64,000 nt of DNA, from contig JNWL01000015.1 in NCBI GenBank assembly GCA_000716465.1, positions 1 through 64,000 of the forward strand. Reading direction: 5' to 3'. Positions 26,877 through 34,648 of the stretch are shown here, in pieces (within the stretch, counting starts at the first letter, position 1; each line of letters opens with the position of its first letter). Origin of the DNA: Streptomyces bikiniensis. Its GTDB lineage: Bacteria > Actinomycetota > Actinomycetes > Streptomycetales > Streptomycetaceae. Both the position numbers and the translations under genes were made by a program. The notes under the pieces are model-generated. The model was not told where the DNA came from. It was given only the letters and a program-made list of their open reading frames with translations, and searched no databases.

Positions 26877-28256
26877 TCACTCCTCCCGCGCGGCGGCGAC
26901 CGTCGAGGTCCACAGGCGGCGGGCGGCGAGCAGGGCCGCCGCGAGCAGCAGCCCGTTGCGGAGCACCATGACGGCGAGGCCCGTGGGGGTGCCGTCGATG
27001 ACGTCGAAGTAGAGGACGGGGTAGGCGAGCGCGCTCAGCGCCGCCGCCGGGAGCAGCAGCAGCGCCACCGGGCGCATCACGGTGTCCCGCGAGGTCAGGC
27101 AGACGGCGGCGAGCCCGAGCAGCCAGACCATGTACTGGGGGCTGATCACCCGGCTGGCAACGGTGAAGAGCAGGACGGCGGCGAGGGCCGTGTCGTACGG
27201 GGTGGCGGGGGTCCAGCGGTGCGCCCGGACGCGCCAGACGACCAGCCAGCCCAGGGCGGCGACGGTGAGCAGCAGGGAGAGGTGGCCGAGGGTGGAGACG
27301 TACGGGCCGACGTACTCCAGGGCGCCGTAGCGGAACTCGACGCTCCCCGGCCAGGCGCCGGCGGACCGGGCGAGCGCGAGGGCCGTGCCGCCCAGGGACT
27401 CGATCTGGATGCCCCGGCCGCCCTGCTGGCGCAGGAAGCCGAGCGACTCGGAGAAGAACAGCGCGAGGGTGGCCAGGAGCACGACGGCGGTGACGGCGGC
27501 GGCGGTCCACGCCTCCCGGGTGGTACGGCCCCGGGGCGTGCCCAGGAGGGCGAGGGCCGGCCACACCTTGACCATGGCCCCGATCCCGGCGAGCGCCCCG
27601 CCGAGCTGGTGGGCGGCGGTCCGGCGGGCGGCGAGGGCCAGCAGGGCGAGGACGGCGAGGGCGGTGGTCTGGACGTCGTACCGGGCGAGGGGCAGGTGGA
27701 GGAGGAGCGGGAGGCCGCAGACCCAGACCCAGGCGCCGTGGGTGAGGCGCGCGGCGTCGGCGCGGGCGAGCGCGAGGGTGACGACCGCGTCGGCGAGGAG
27801 GGTGAGGGTGACGAAGGCCTGGAAGTAGGTGAGCCAGGGGAGGACGCCCGGGGACATGATCACGAGCCCGGCGCCCGGCGGGTACTGCCAGGTGGCGTCG
27901 CCGGGCGGGAAGGTGCCCGCGGCGAACTTCCCGTACCAGTGCTCGTAGAGCGCCACCTCGCGGGCCACGCCGCCGATGCCGAGGTCGTCGCGGAGCAGCA
28001 GCAGGAGCATGCCGGCCCGGGTGAGGAGCCAGACGGCGGCGAGCGCGATCCGGGGGCCGCTGCCGACCGTGACGAAGGTGGCGGAGGTGAAGGTGTCCGA
28101 GGTGAAGGGGGAGCGGGTCAGGGCGGGGGGTTCGGTGCTCGTACTGGTGGGGGTGGTGGAGCTGGTGGGGCTGGTGGTGGGGGAGCCGGGGGGTTCGGTG
28201 CCGGCCGGGTGGGGGGTCTGCGCCGGGTGGGGGGTCTGCGGCTGATCGTTCGTCAC
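26877..28256 (-). CDS. GT87 (DUF2029) family membrane mannosyltransferase-like protein
   Basis: A 459-aa protein. A Thr/Pro/Ser-rich N-terminus of ~60 residues precedes about ten membrane segments. Family marks are the acidic loop after the first segment (REVALYEHWYGKFAAGTFPPGD), YPPGAGLVI, LARYDVQTTALAV, the FRYGALEYVGP loop and the late VISPQYMVWL motif. GT87 enzymes use polyprenyl-phosphate mannose on the outer face of the membrane. GTG 28256 starts 11 nt after the ABC ATPase gene, so it belongs to that operon, pointing to export and elaboration of a cell-surface glycan. Confidence 0.85.
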   Translation of the reverse strand: MTNDQPQTPHPAQTPHPAGTEPPGSPTTSPTSSTTPTSTSTEPPALTRSPFTSDTFTSATFVTVGSGPRIALAAVWLLTRAGMLLLLLRDDLGIGGVAREVALYEHWYGKFAAGTFPPGDATWQYPPGAGLVIMSPGVLPWLTYFQAFVTLTLLADAVVTLALARADAARLTHGAWVWVCGLPLLLHLPLARYDVQTTALAVLALLALAARRTAAHQLGGALAGIGAMVKVWPALALLGTPRGRTTREAWTAAAVTAVVLLATLALFFSESLGFLRQQGGRGIQIESLGGTALALARSAGAWPGSVEFRYGALEYVGPYVSTLGHLSLLLTVAALGWLVVWRVRAHRWTPATPYDTALAAVLLFTVASRVISPQYMVWLLGLAAVCLTSRDTVMRPVALLLLPAAALSALAYPVLYFDVIDGTPTGLAVMVLRNGLLLAAALLAARRLWTSTVAAAREE

Positions 28257-28267
28257 CCCACCGCACT

Positions 28268-29074
28268 TTAGACCGTAATGCCCTTTTTGTCGGTGGTCCT
28301 CGCCCCGGACGCGGTGAACTCCTCGTACGCCGCCACCACCTCCCGCGCCGGGCCGTCCATCCGGAGCGTCCCCGCCTCCAGCCACAGGGCGCGCCCGCAG
28401 GTCTCCGCGACGGTGGAGTTCGAGTGGCTGACCAGGAAGACCGTCCCCGCCTCCGCCCGCAGCTCGTCGATCCGCTGCCGGCTGCGGCGACGGAAGCGCG
28501 CGTCGCCGGTGGCCAGGGCCTCGTCGACGAGCAGCACGTCGTGGCTCTTCGCGGCGGCGAGGGAGAAGCGCAGCCGGGCGCCCATCCCGGAGGAGTACGT
28601 CCGCATCGGACGGGAGATCGCGTCGTCCTTCTCGTTGACGCCCGAGAACTCCACGATCCCGTCGTAGCGCTCGCGGACCTCCGCGCGGCTCATGCCCATC
28701 GCGAGACCGCCGAGGACCACGTTCCGCTCGCCCGTCAGGTCGTTCATCAGGACCGCGTCGACGCCGAGGAGGGCGGGGCGGCCGTGGGTGTAGATCCGGC
28801 CGCGGTCGACGGGCAGGAGTCCCGCGACGGCCTTGAGGAGGGTCGACTTCCCCGATCCGTTCGAACCGATCAGGCCGATCGCCTCGCCCCGGTACGCGAC
28901 GAAGTCGATCCCCTTGACGGCGTGGACCCGGCGGGCGGCCGGGGGCCGTCCCCATCGCCTGCTCCGTGCCTGCCCGTGCCCGCGGCCGTAGTCGTGTCCG
29001 TGCACGGTGTACGTGACGTGGACGCCGTCGGCCACGACGGTCGGGACCCTCTCCTGCTCGTGCGCCTCAGCCAC
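28268..29074 (-). CDS. Polysaccharide/teichoic acid ABC exporter ATPase (TagH-like)
   Basis: A 268-aa ATPase with Walker A GSNGSGKST, Q-loop region, signature motif YSSGMGARLRFS, Walker B VLLVDEALATGD and the switch histidine in LVSHS. The sequence TGDARFRRR and the motif order are typical of TagH/Wzt exporters of undecaprenyl-linked glycans. There is an extra Gly/Arg insertion near residues 28-45, and no C-terminal carbohydrate-binding domain as in Wzt. GTG 29074 overlaps the permease stop by 8 nt, so the pair is translationally coupled. Confidence 0.9.
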   Translation of the reverse strand: MAEAHEQERVPTVVADGVHVTYTVHGHDYGRGHGQARSRRWGRPPAARRVHAVKGIDFVAYRGEAIGLIGSNGSGKSTLLKAVAGLLPVDRGRIYTHGRPALLGVDAVLMNDLTGERNVVLGGLAMGMSRAEVRERYDGIVEFSGVNEKDDAISRPMRTYSSGMGARLRFSLAAAKSHDVLLVDEALATGDARFRRRSRQRIDELRAEAGTVFLVSHSNSTVAETCGRALWLEAGTLRMDGPAREVVAAYEEFTASGARTTDKKGITV

Positions 29075-30023
29075 GGCCGTACCTCTCCTCCGCCTTCCAG
29101 AACCAGACGAAGCCGCCCGCGAAGGACAGCAGGGCCCAGCCGCCGGCGAGCGCCCAGACGTACGGCGGCAGGCGGTCCGGGGTGTGGCTCCCGATCAGCG
29201 CGGAGCGCATCAGGTCGATGTAGACCGCCGCCGGATTGCACTGGAGGGCGAGCGTCGCGCCCTCGGGGAGGCGCCCGGTGCCCGTCGGGTGCCGGATCGA
29301 CCACATGACGCCCGAGGCGTACATCCAGGTGCGGAGCGCGAACGGCATCAGCTGGTTGACGTCCGGGGTGCGGGCGGCGATCCGGGCCAGGGCGAGCGCC
29401 ACGCCCGTGTTGAACAGGGTCTGGAGGGCGAGCGCCGGGACGGCGAGCAGCCACCTCCACGTGGGGAACTCGCCGCAGCAGAGCAGGATCGCGACGAGCG
29501 CGACGAGCGAGAGCAGGAACTGCTGGAGCTGCTGGAGGGCGAGCGAGAGCGGCAGGCTCGCGCGCGGGAAGTGCAGGGCGCGGACCAGGCCCAGGTTGCC
29601 GCTGATCGCCCGGGTGCCGGCCAGGAGCGTGCCGGAGGTGAAGGACCACACGAAGACGCCGGTGATCAGGAAGGGCACGTAGTCGGGGACGCCGTGCCGG
29701 GCGTTCATGAGGACGCCGAAGATCAGGTAGTAGACGGCCGCGTTGAGCAGCGGGGTCGCCAGCTGCCAGAGCTGGCCGAGGCGCGCCTGGCTGTACTGGG
29801 CGGTCAGGCGGGCGGTCGCGAAGGCGGCGATGAAGTCGCGGCGGGACCAGAGCTGCCGGACGTACGCGGGGAGCGGGGGACGGGCTCCGCTGACGGTCAG
29901 CCCGTGGCGGAGGGCGAGGGCGCGGAGGTCCTCGGGGGGAGGCGCTGTCCGGGGCGGAGGCGCGGACGGGGGCGGGGGCGGGGGCGGTGCGAGGGGCGTG
30001 GTCGCGGGTGTGGCCGTGGTCAT
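29067..30023 (-). CDS. Polysaccharide/teichoic acid ABC exporter permease (TagG-like)
   Basis: A 318-aa ABC-2 permease. A proline-rich N-terminus (about 45 residues) precedes the amphipathic RRDFIAAFATARLTAQYSQARLGQLWQLATPLLNAAVYYLIFGVLM start of the transport domain, and six membrane segments follow. With the ATPase and GT87 genes it forms a surface-glycan export operon. It is transcribed away from a tetR gene across a 184-nt interval with repeated operator-like sequences, so TetR control is likely. ATG 30023 is the last start before conserved sequence; the frame is open upstream. Confidence 0.88.
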   Translation of the reverse strand: MTTATPATTPLAPPPPPPPSAPPPRTAPPPEDLRALALRHGLTVSGARPPLPAYVRQLWSRRDFIAAFATARLTAQYSQARLGQLWQLATPLLNAAVYYLIFGVLMNARHGVPDYVPFLITGVFVWSFTSGTLLAGTRAISGNLGLVRALHFPRASLPLSLALQQLQQFLLSLVALVAILLCCGEFPTWRWLLAVPALALQTLFNTGVALALARIAARTPDVNQLMPFALRTWMYASGVMWSIRHPTGTGRLPEGATLALQCNPAAVYIDLMRSALIGSHTPDRLPPYVWALAGGWALLSFAGGFVWFWKAEERYGRG

Positions 30024-30119
30024 GGGCGGGCTCTCGGTGCGGGTGGGGACGTGGGTGCGGGTGTGGTTGCGGCCGACCGGTCGGTGCGGGGCGCGGGCGA
30101 CGGATGCGACGGGACGGGT

Positions 30120-30178
30120 CCGTATCGTCGCTACGGGGACACTAGGACGCTCCACGACGGAACGCAACCGTATCGTCG
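30120..30178. promoter_or_regulatory. Candidate TetR operators between tagG-like and tetR genes
   Basis: The 11-mer CCGTATCGTCG occurs at 30120-30130 and again at 30168-30178. The first copy extends into an inverted repeat, CCGTA-N7-TACGG (30120-30136). The position between two divergent genes, one a tetR, fits an autoregulatory operator pair. Confidence 0.5.
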
Positions 30179-30194
30179 TCACGTACGCGTTGGT

Positions 30195-30200
30195 TAGGAT
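30195..30200 (+). promoter_or_regulatory. -10 box for a probable leaderless tetR mRNA
   Basis: TAGGAT ends 7 nt before the ATG at 30208. The same bases also contain AGGA, which could instead serve as a ribosome site, so the leaderless reading is tentative. Confidence 0.4.
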
Positions 30201-30207
30201 GCCGTCC

Positions 30208-30807
30208 ATGACCGAACCGACCCCCCGCCGCGCCCCCGCCGGAGCCGCCGTGCTCCGCGAGGACGTGACCGAGGCCATCCGTACCGCCGTCTTCGAGGAG
30301 CTCGCGGCCGTCGGCTTCGCCCGGATGTCCATCGAGGGGATCGCGCGCCGCGCGGGCGTCGGCAAGACCGCCGTCTACCGGCGCTGGAAGTCCAAGCTCT
30401 CCCTCGTCCTCGACCTCGTCGGCGCCTTCGCCGCCCAGGGCCTGCCGGCGCCCGCCACCGGCTCCCTGTACGGGGACGTGCGCGCCCTCCTGGAAGTGGC
30501 CGCGCACGCCCTGAGCCACCCGGTCGCCTCCCGGGTCGTCCCCGACCTCCTGGTCGAGGCCGCCCGGCACCCCGAGATCGCCGACGCCGTCAAGGCCGCG
30601 CTGCTCGACGGGCAGCAGGGCGTCGTCGCCCGGATCGTCCGCGAGGCCGTCGCGCGCGGCGAACTCCCCGGGGGCGCCGACCCGGACCGGGCCCTCGACC
30701 TGGTCGCAGGACCGCTGTACTGGCGCCTCGTCGTCGTCCGCACCCCGCTCCCCCCGGGGTACGTGGACGACCTCGCGCACTCGGCGGTGGCGGCGCTCAA
30801 GGGCTGA
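30208..30807 (+). CDS. TetR-family transcriptional regulator
   Basis: A 199-aa repressor. The N-terminal helix-turn-helix (residues ~22-65: IRTAVFEELAAVGFARMSIEGIARRAGVGKTAVYRRWKSK) is followed by a TetR_C ligand domain. It is transcribed divergently from the glycan export operon and probably represses that operon and itself. The ligand is unknown. An alternative ATG lies three codons upstream. The last codons and stop are duplicated directly downstream. Confidence 0.92.
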   Translation: MTEPTPRRAPAGAAVLREDVTEAIRTAVFEELAAVGFARMSIEGIARRAGVGKTAVYRRWKSKLSLVLDLVGAFAAQGLPAPATGSLYGDVRALLEVAAHALSHPVASRVVPDLLVEAARHPEIADAVKAALLDGQQGVVARIVREAVARGELPGGADPDRALDLVAGPLYWRLVVVRTPLPPGYVDDLAHSAVAALKG

Positions 30808-30884
30808 CCCCACAAGCGCTCCCGGGCCGATCCCGCAAGCGCTCAAGGCTGACCCCGCAAGAGCTCCCGGGCCGATCCCGCGCA
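30793..30884 (+). repeat. 46-bp duplication across the tetR stop codon
   Basis: 30793-30838 (GCGCTCAAGGGCTGACC...) is repeated at 30839-30884 with only a few changes and one deleted base. The first copy contains the last codons and the TGA of tetR; the second repeats them in the flank. Confidence 0.88.
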
Positions 30885-30891
30885 GGAGAGG

Positions 30892-31767
30892 TCACTTCAC
30901 CGCGCCCGCCATCACCCCCGACGCGAACTGGCGCTGGAACGCGAAGAACACCACCAGCGGCACCACCATCGACAGGAACGCGCCCGGCGCCAGCACGTCC
31001 ACGTTGTTGCCGAACTGCCGCACCTGCTGCTGGAGCGCCACCGTGATCGGCGGCGACTGCGAGTCCGCGAAGACCAGGGCGATCAGCATGTCGTTCCAGA
31101 CCCACAGGAACTGGAAGATGCCGAGCGAGGCGATCGCAGGGCCGCCCAGCGGCAGCACCACCCGGGTGAACAGCCGGATCTCGCCCGCCCCGTCGAGCCG
31201 CGCCGCCTCCAGGAGCTCGCGCGGGATCTCCGCGAAGAAGTTCCGCAGCAGGAAGATCGCGAACGGCAGGCCGAAGGCCGTGTGGAACAGGACCACCCCG
31301 GCGGTCGTCTCGAAGAGCCCGACCACCCCGAACAGCTTCGCCACCGGGACCAGGGCGACCTGCACCGGCACCACCAGCAGGGCGACCACGCCCAGGAACC
31401 ACCAGTCCCGGCCCGGGAACTCCAGCCACGCGAACGCGTACCCGGCGAGCGAGCCGATCACCAGGACGAGCAGCGTGGCCGGGACGGTGATCAGGACGGT
31501 GTTGAGCAGCGAGCCGGTGATCGTGTCGTTCGCGAGCAGATGGGCGTAGTTCTCCGTGGTCAGCCGGGCCGGGGCGGTGAACACCTCCCACCAGCCGCTC
31601 GCCGCGATGTCGGACGACGGGCGGAGCGAGGAGAGCAGCAGCCCGACCGTCGGCATCAACCAGAACAGGCCCGCCAGGACGAGGAGGACGCGGACCGCGC
31701 CGGACGCGGCCGCGGACGCGAGCCGCGCCGCCGGGGAGCGGGAGGGCCGCACCTGGGTTCCGTTCAT
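30892..31767 (-). CDS. Carbohydrate ABC transporter permease, MalG type
   Basis: A 291-aa permease with six membrane segments and the cytoplasmic EAA loop EIPRELLEAARLDGAGEIRLFTRVVLPLGGP. It is the partner of the MalF-type permease, whose stop overlaps its start as ATGA. Together with the binding protein gene upstream it forms a sugar importer. There is no ATPase gene in the cluster; in Streptomyces such importers share the MsiK ATPase. The substrate cannot be told from sequence alone. Confidence 0.93.
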   Translation of the reverse strand: MNGTQVRPSRSPAARLASAAASGAVRVLLVLAGLFWLMPTVGLLLSSLRPSSDIAASGWWEVFTAPARLTTENYAHLLANDTITGSLLNTVLITVPATLLVLVIGSLAGYAFAWLEFPGRDWWFLGVVALLVVPVQVALVPVAKLFGVVGLFETTAGVVLFHTAFGLPFAIFLLRNFFAEIPRELLEAARLDGAGEIRLFTRVVLPLGGPAIASLGIFQFLWVWNDMLIALVFADSQSPPITVALQQQVRQFGNNVDVLAPGAFLSMVVPLVVFFAFQRQFASGVMAGAVK

Positions 31768-33134
31768 CGGCGGGCCTCCCTGCGCATGCGGCGGATGTTG
31801 AGCACCATCACCGGGAGCACCAGCAGGAGCAGCAGCACGGCGATGGCCGAGCCGACCCCCAGGTCCGCGTCCGTGCCGAAGGACGAGCGGTACAACTGGA
31901 GCGCGAGCACGTTCGCGTCGTCCTGCGCCGAGCCCGGCGCGATCACGAAGACCAGGTCGAAGATCTTCAGCACGTTGATCATCAGGGTGACGAGGACGAC
32001 CGCGAGGACCGGGGCCAGGAGCGGCACCGTGATCCGGCGGAACACCTGCCACTCGTTCGCCCCGTCCACCCGTGCCGCTTCGAGCAGTTCGCGCGGCACG
32101 GCCGCCAGTCCGGCCCCGATCAGGACCATCGCGAACCCGGCCCACATCCACACGTACGCCCCGATGATCGCGGGCGTGACGAGCGACGGGCCCAGCCACT
32201 CGACGCCGTCGTACTGCTCCCGGAAGTTGCTCGCGGGCAGCCGGAGCAGGGCCCCGTCCGCGCGGTCGGCGGGCAGCGCGAACGTGCCGTCGGCCGCCGC
32301 CGTCGCCGTGGCGACCACCTTCCCGTCCCGTACGGCCTCGATCCGCAGCCCCGCGAGGCCCCGTTCGGCCGGGTCGACCTCGTTCGGCCGCCCGCCGCCG
32401 CCCCGGGTGAAGTCCAGCCAGGCCGTGCCGGCGACCGTGCCCGGGTCCGTGCCGGCCGGCGGCGCGGCCGGGCGCGCACCCTCCGGCATCTGCGCCGGCG
32501 CCACCCCGACCAGCGGAAGGCGTACGGGCTGCCCGGCCCGCACCGGCTCCTTCGTCACGAACGCGCCGTCCCCGGCCGCCTCCAGCGGGTGCACGGGCAG
32601 CGGTCTGGCCTTCGGGAAGACGGAGGACTCGGCGAAGGTGTCGTGGACGCCGACCCAGACGGCGTTCGCGACGCCCCGGTCCGGGTCCTGCTCGTACACC
32701 AGCCGGAAGATGATCCCGGCGGCCAGCATCGAGATCGCCATGGGCATGAAGACGACCAGCTTGAACGCCGTTCCCCAGCGGACGCGTTCGGTCAGGACCG
32801 CGAAGACCAGGCCGAGGGCGGTGGCGACCGCGGGGGCCGCCACCAGCCAGACCAGGTTGTTCCTCACGGCCGTGCGGAGGGAGTCGTCGGTGAACAGGGC
32901 CAGGTAGTTGTCGAGGCCGACGAAGGAGGAGCCGGAGCGGTCGAAGAGCGAGCGCTGGACGGAGTACCCGATCGGATAGACGACGAGCGCGCCGAGCAGG
33001 AGGAGGGCGGGCAGCAGGAAGCCCGCCGCCACGATCCTGCTCCGTCTCCCTTCCCGGCGCTTCCCGGCCCCGTTCTTCCCGGTCCCGTCCGTTCCGGCCG
33101 TGCTCCTCGCGCGCTGTGCGGTGGTGGAGGACAT
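31764..33134 (-). CDS. Carbohydrate ABC transporter permease, MalF type, with an inserted extracytoplasmic domain
   Basis: A 456-aa protein, about 150 residues longer than the usual ~300. The first three membrane segments (about residues 34-55, 92-115, 126-147) precede an insert of about 150 residues (161-312). The insert is rich in Gly, Ala and beta-type sequence (VRAGQPVRLPLVGV... RIEAVRDGKVVATATAAADGTFALP), resembling a carboxypeptidase-regulatory or SdrD-like fold. The remaining segments and the EAA loop VPRELLEAARVDGANEWQVF then follow. E. coli MalF has an analogous periplasmic P2 loop at a similar place that contacts the binding protein, so the insert may do the same. It is coupled to the MalG-type gene by ATGA. 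Confidence 0.92.
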   Translation of the reverse strand: MSSTTAQRARSTAGTDGTGKNGAGKRREGRRSRIVAAGFLLPALLLLGALVVYPIGYSVQRSLFDRSGSSFVGLDNYLALFTDDSLRTAVRNNLVWLVAAPAVATALGLVFAVLTERVRWGTAFKLVVFMPMAISMLAAGIIFRLVYEQDPDRGVANAVWVGVHDTFAESSVFPKARPLPVHPLEAAGDGAFVTKEPVRAGQPVRLPLVGVAPAQMPEGARPAAPPAGTDPGTVAGTAWLDFTRGGGGRPNEVDPAERGLAGLRIEAVRDGKVVATATAAADGTFALPADRADGALLRLPASNFREQYDGVEWLGPSLVTPAIIGAYVWMWAGFAMVLIGAGLAAVPRELLEAARVDGANEWQVFRRITVPLLAPVLAVVLVTLMINVLKIFDLVFVIAPGSAQDDANVLALQLYRSSFGTDADLGVGSAIAVLLLLLVLPVMVLNIRRMRREARR

Positions 33135-33143
33135 GGCGGGACC

Positions 33144-34502
33144 TCAGCCCTTCGCGGCGGCCCGGTACGCCTTCGCCGCGTCCGCCTCCAGGCGCGCCTG
33201 GGTCCCGGCGACGTCCTTCGGGTTCTTCAGGAAGTCCTGGAGCGCCTTCCACTCGCCCTTGCCCGGCGTCCCGCCGAACGACTGCGGCATCTGGTCCGAC
33301 ATGTCGAAGCGGAAGTCGTCACCGGCCCCGATCAGCGCCTCGGCGATCTCGCGCTGGACGTCGTTCGGGTACGCCGCCGGGTCCAGGTTCTTGTTCGGCG
33401 AGAGAAAGCCGCCCGCCTCCGCCCAGATCTTCGCCGCGTCCGGGGAGGCGAGGAAGGCGAGGAGCGCCTGCGCGCCCCTGGTGTCCTTGAGGGCCACGGC
33501 CGCGTCGCCCGCCGTCACCACGGGCACGGTGCCGGCGTCCCCGACCTTCGGGAAGGGGAAGGCCTTCGCGTCCGTGCCGATCTTCGCCTCGGTCTGGGCG
33601 ATGTTGACGGCGGCGAAGTCGCCCTCGAAGACCATCGCGCCCTTCGGCTCGGCGCCGCCCGTGAAGGTCTGCGTCACCGAGGCCGGGTACTCCGTCTGCA
33701 ACGCGCCGCTCGTGCCGCCCGAGAGCAGCGACGGCTTGCCGAACAGCTCGGCGAGCGTGGTCAGGGCGGCGGCGACGGACGGGTCCGTCCACTTGATCTC
33801 GTGCTTCGCCAGCCGGTCGTACTTCTCCGGGCCCGCCTGGGAGAGGTAGACGTTCTCGAACCAGTCGGTGAGGGTCCAGCCGTCCGCGCCGCCGACCGAG
33901 ACCGGGGTGACGCCGGAGGCCGAGATGGTCTCGGCGGTGGCCAGGAACTCCTTCCAGGTCTTCGGCTCGGTGGCGCCCGCGTTCTCGAAGACGGCGGTGT
34001 TGTACCAGACCAGGGACTTGTTGGCGGCCTTGAAGTAGACGCCGTACTGGGTGCCGTCCACCGCCCCGAGCTCCTGCCAGCCGCGCGAGTAGTTCGCGGC
34101 CAGCTGGGCCTTCACCTCCGGGCCGACCGGTTTCAGCCACTTCTGGGCGGCGGCCTGCTGGATCGCGCCCACCTGCGGCAGCATCGCGACGTCGGGCGGG
34201 GAGTTGCCCTCGATCTTCGTCCCGAGGAAGTTCACGATCGGGTCCTGGGCGGGCACGAACGTCACGGTCGCGCCGGTCCGCCGCTCGAACTCCTTCAGGA
34301 CCTTGGTGAAGTTCTCCTGCTCCGGACCCGTCCAGACGGCGGCGACCTCGATCTTCTCCCCCTTCAGGGAGGGGTCGCCGGTGGGTTTCGCCTCCGGGTC
34401 CTTCGCGGTCCCGTCGCCGCAGCCCGCGAGGGCGAGCGCGGCGAGCGTCGTGAGTGCCGTGAAGGTCACCGCGGCCTTGCGTGGACGAAGAGTTGTACGC
34501 AT
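33144..34502 (-). CDS. Sugar ABC transporter substrate-binding lipoprotein
   Basis: A 452-aa family 1 extracellular solute-binding protein with signal peptide and lipobox LAGC (C28). The mature part shows typical motifs: VLKEFERRTGATVTFV, GNSPPDVAMLPQVGAIQQ, LVWYNTAVFENAGATEPKTWKEF, and the late FLASPDAAKIWAEAGGFLSPNK. It delivers an unknown sugar to the two permeases encoded 9 nt downstream. A perfect TTGACA lies on the minus strand upstream at 34591-34596, but I see no good -10 at proper distance. Confidence 0.93.
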   Translation of the reverse strand: MRTTLRPRKAAVTFTALTTLAALALAGCGDGTAKDPEAKPTGDPSLKGEKIEVAAVWTGPEQENFTKVLKEFERRTGATVTFVPAQDPIVNFLGTKIEGNSPPDVAMLPQVGAIQQAAAQKWLKPVGPEVKAQLAANYSRGWQELGAVDGTQYGVYFKAANKSLVWYNTAVFENAGATEPKTWKEFLATAETISASGVTPVSVGGADGWTLTDWFENVYLSQAGPEKYDRLAKHEIKWTDPSVAAALTTLAELFGKPSLLSGGTSGALQTEYPASVTQTFTGGAEPKGAMVFEGDFAAVNIAQTEAKIGTDAKAFPFPKVGDAGTVPVVTAGDAAVALKDTRGAQALLAFLASPDAAKIWAEAGGFLSPNKNLDPAAYPNDVQREIAEALIGAGDDFRFDMSDQMPQSFGGTPGKGEWKALQDFLKNPKDVAGTQARLEADAAKAYRAAAKG

Positions 34503-34648
34503 CGCTGCCCCGTCTCTTTCGTGCGCTTAGCTGTCCCGTGCCGACAGGTCTACGCCCGGTGATGCGGGGCCGCAATACCGCCTTCCGTGTCAAGTGGACG
34601 ATCGTGATTGCCTCGTGACGTGACGTCAGGAGTCTCTTCCGCCGTGTT

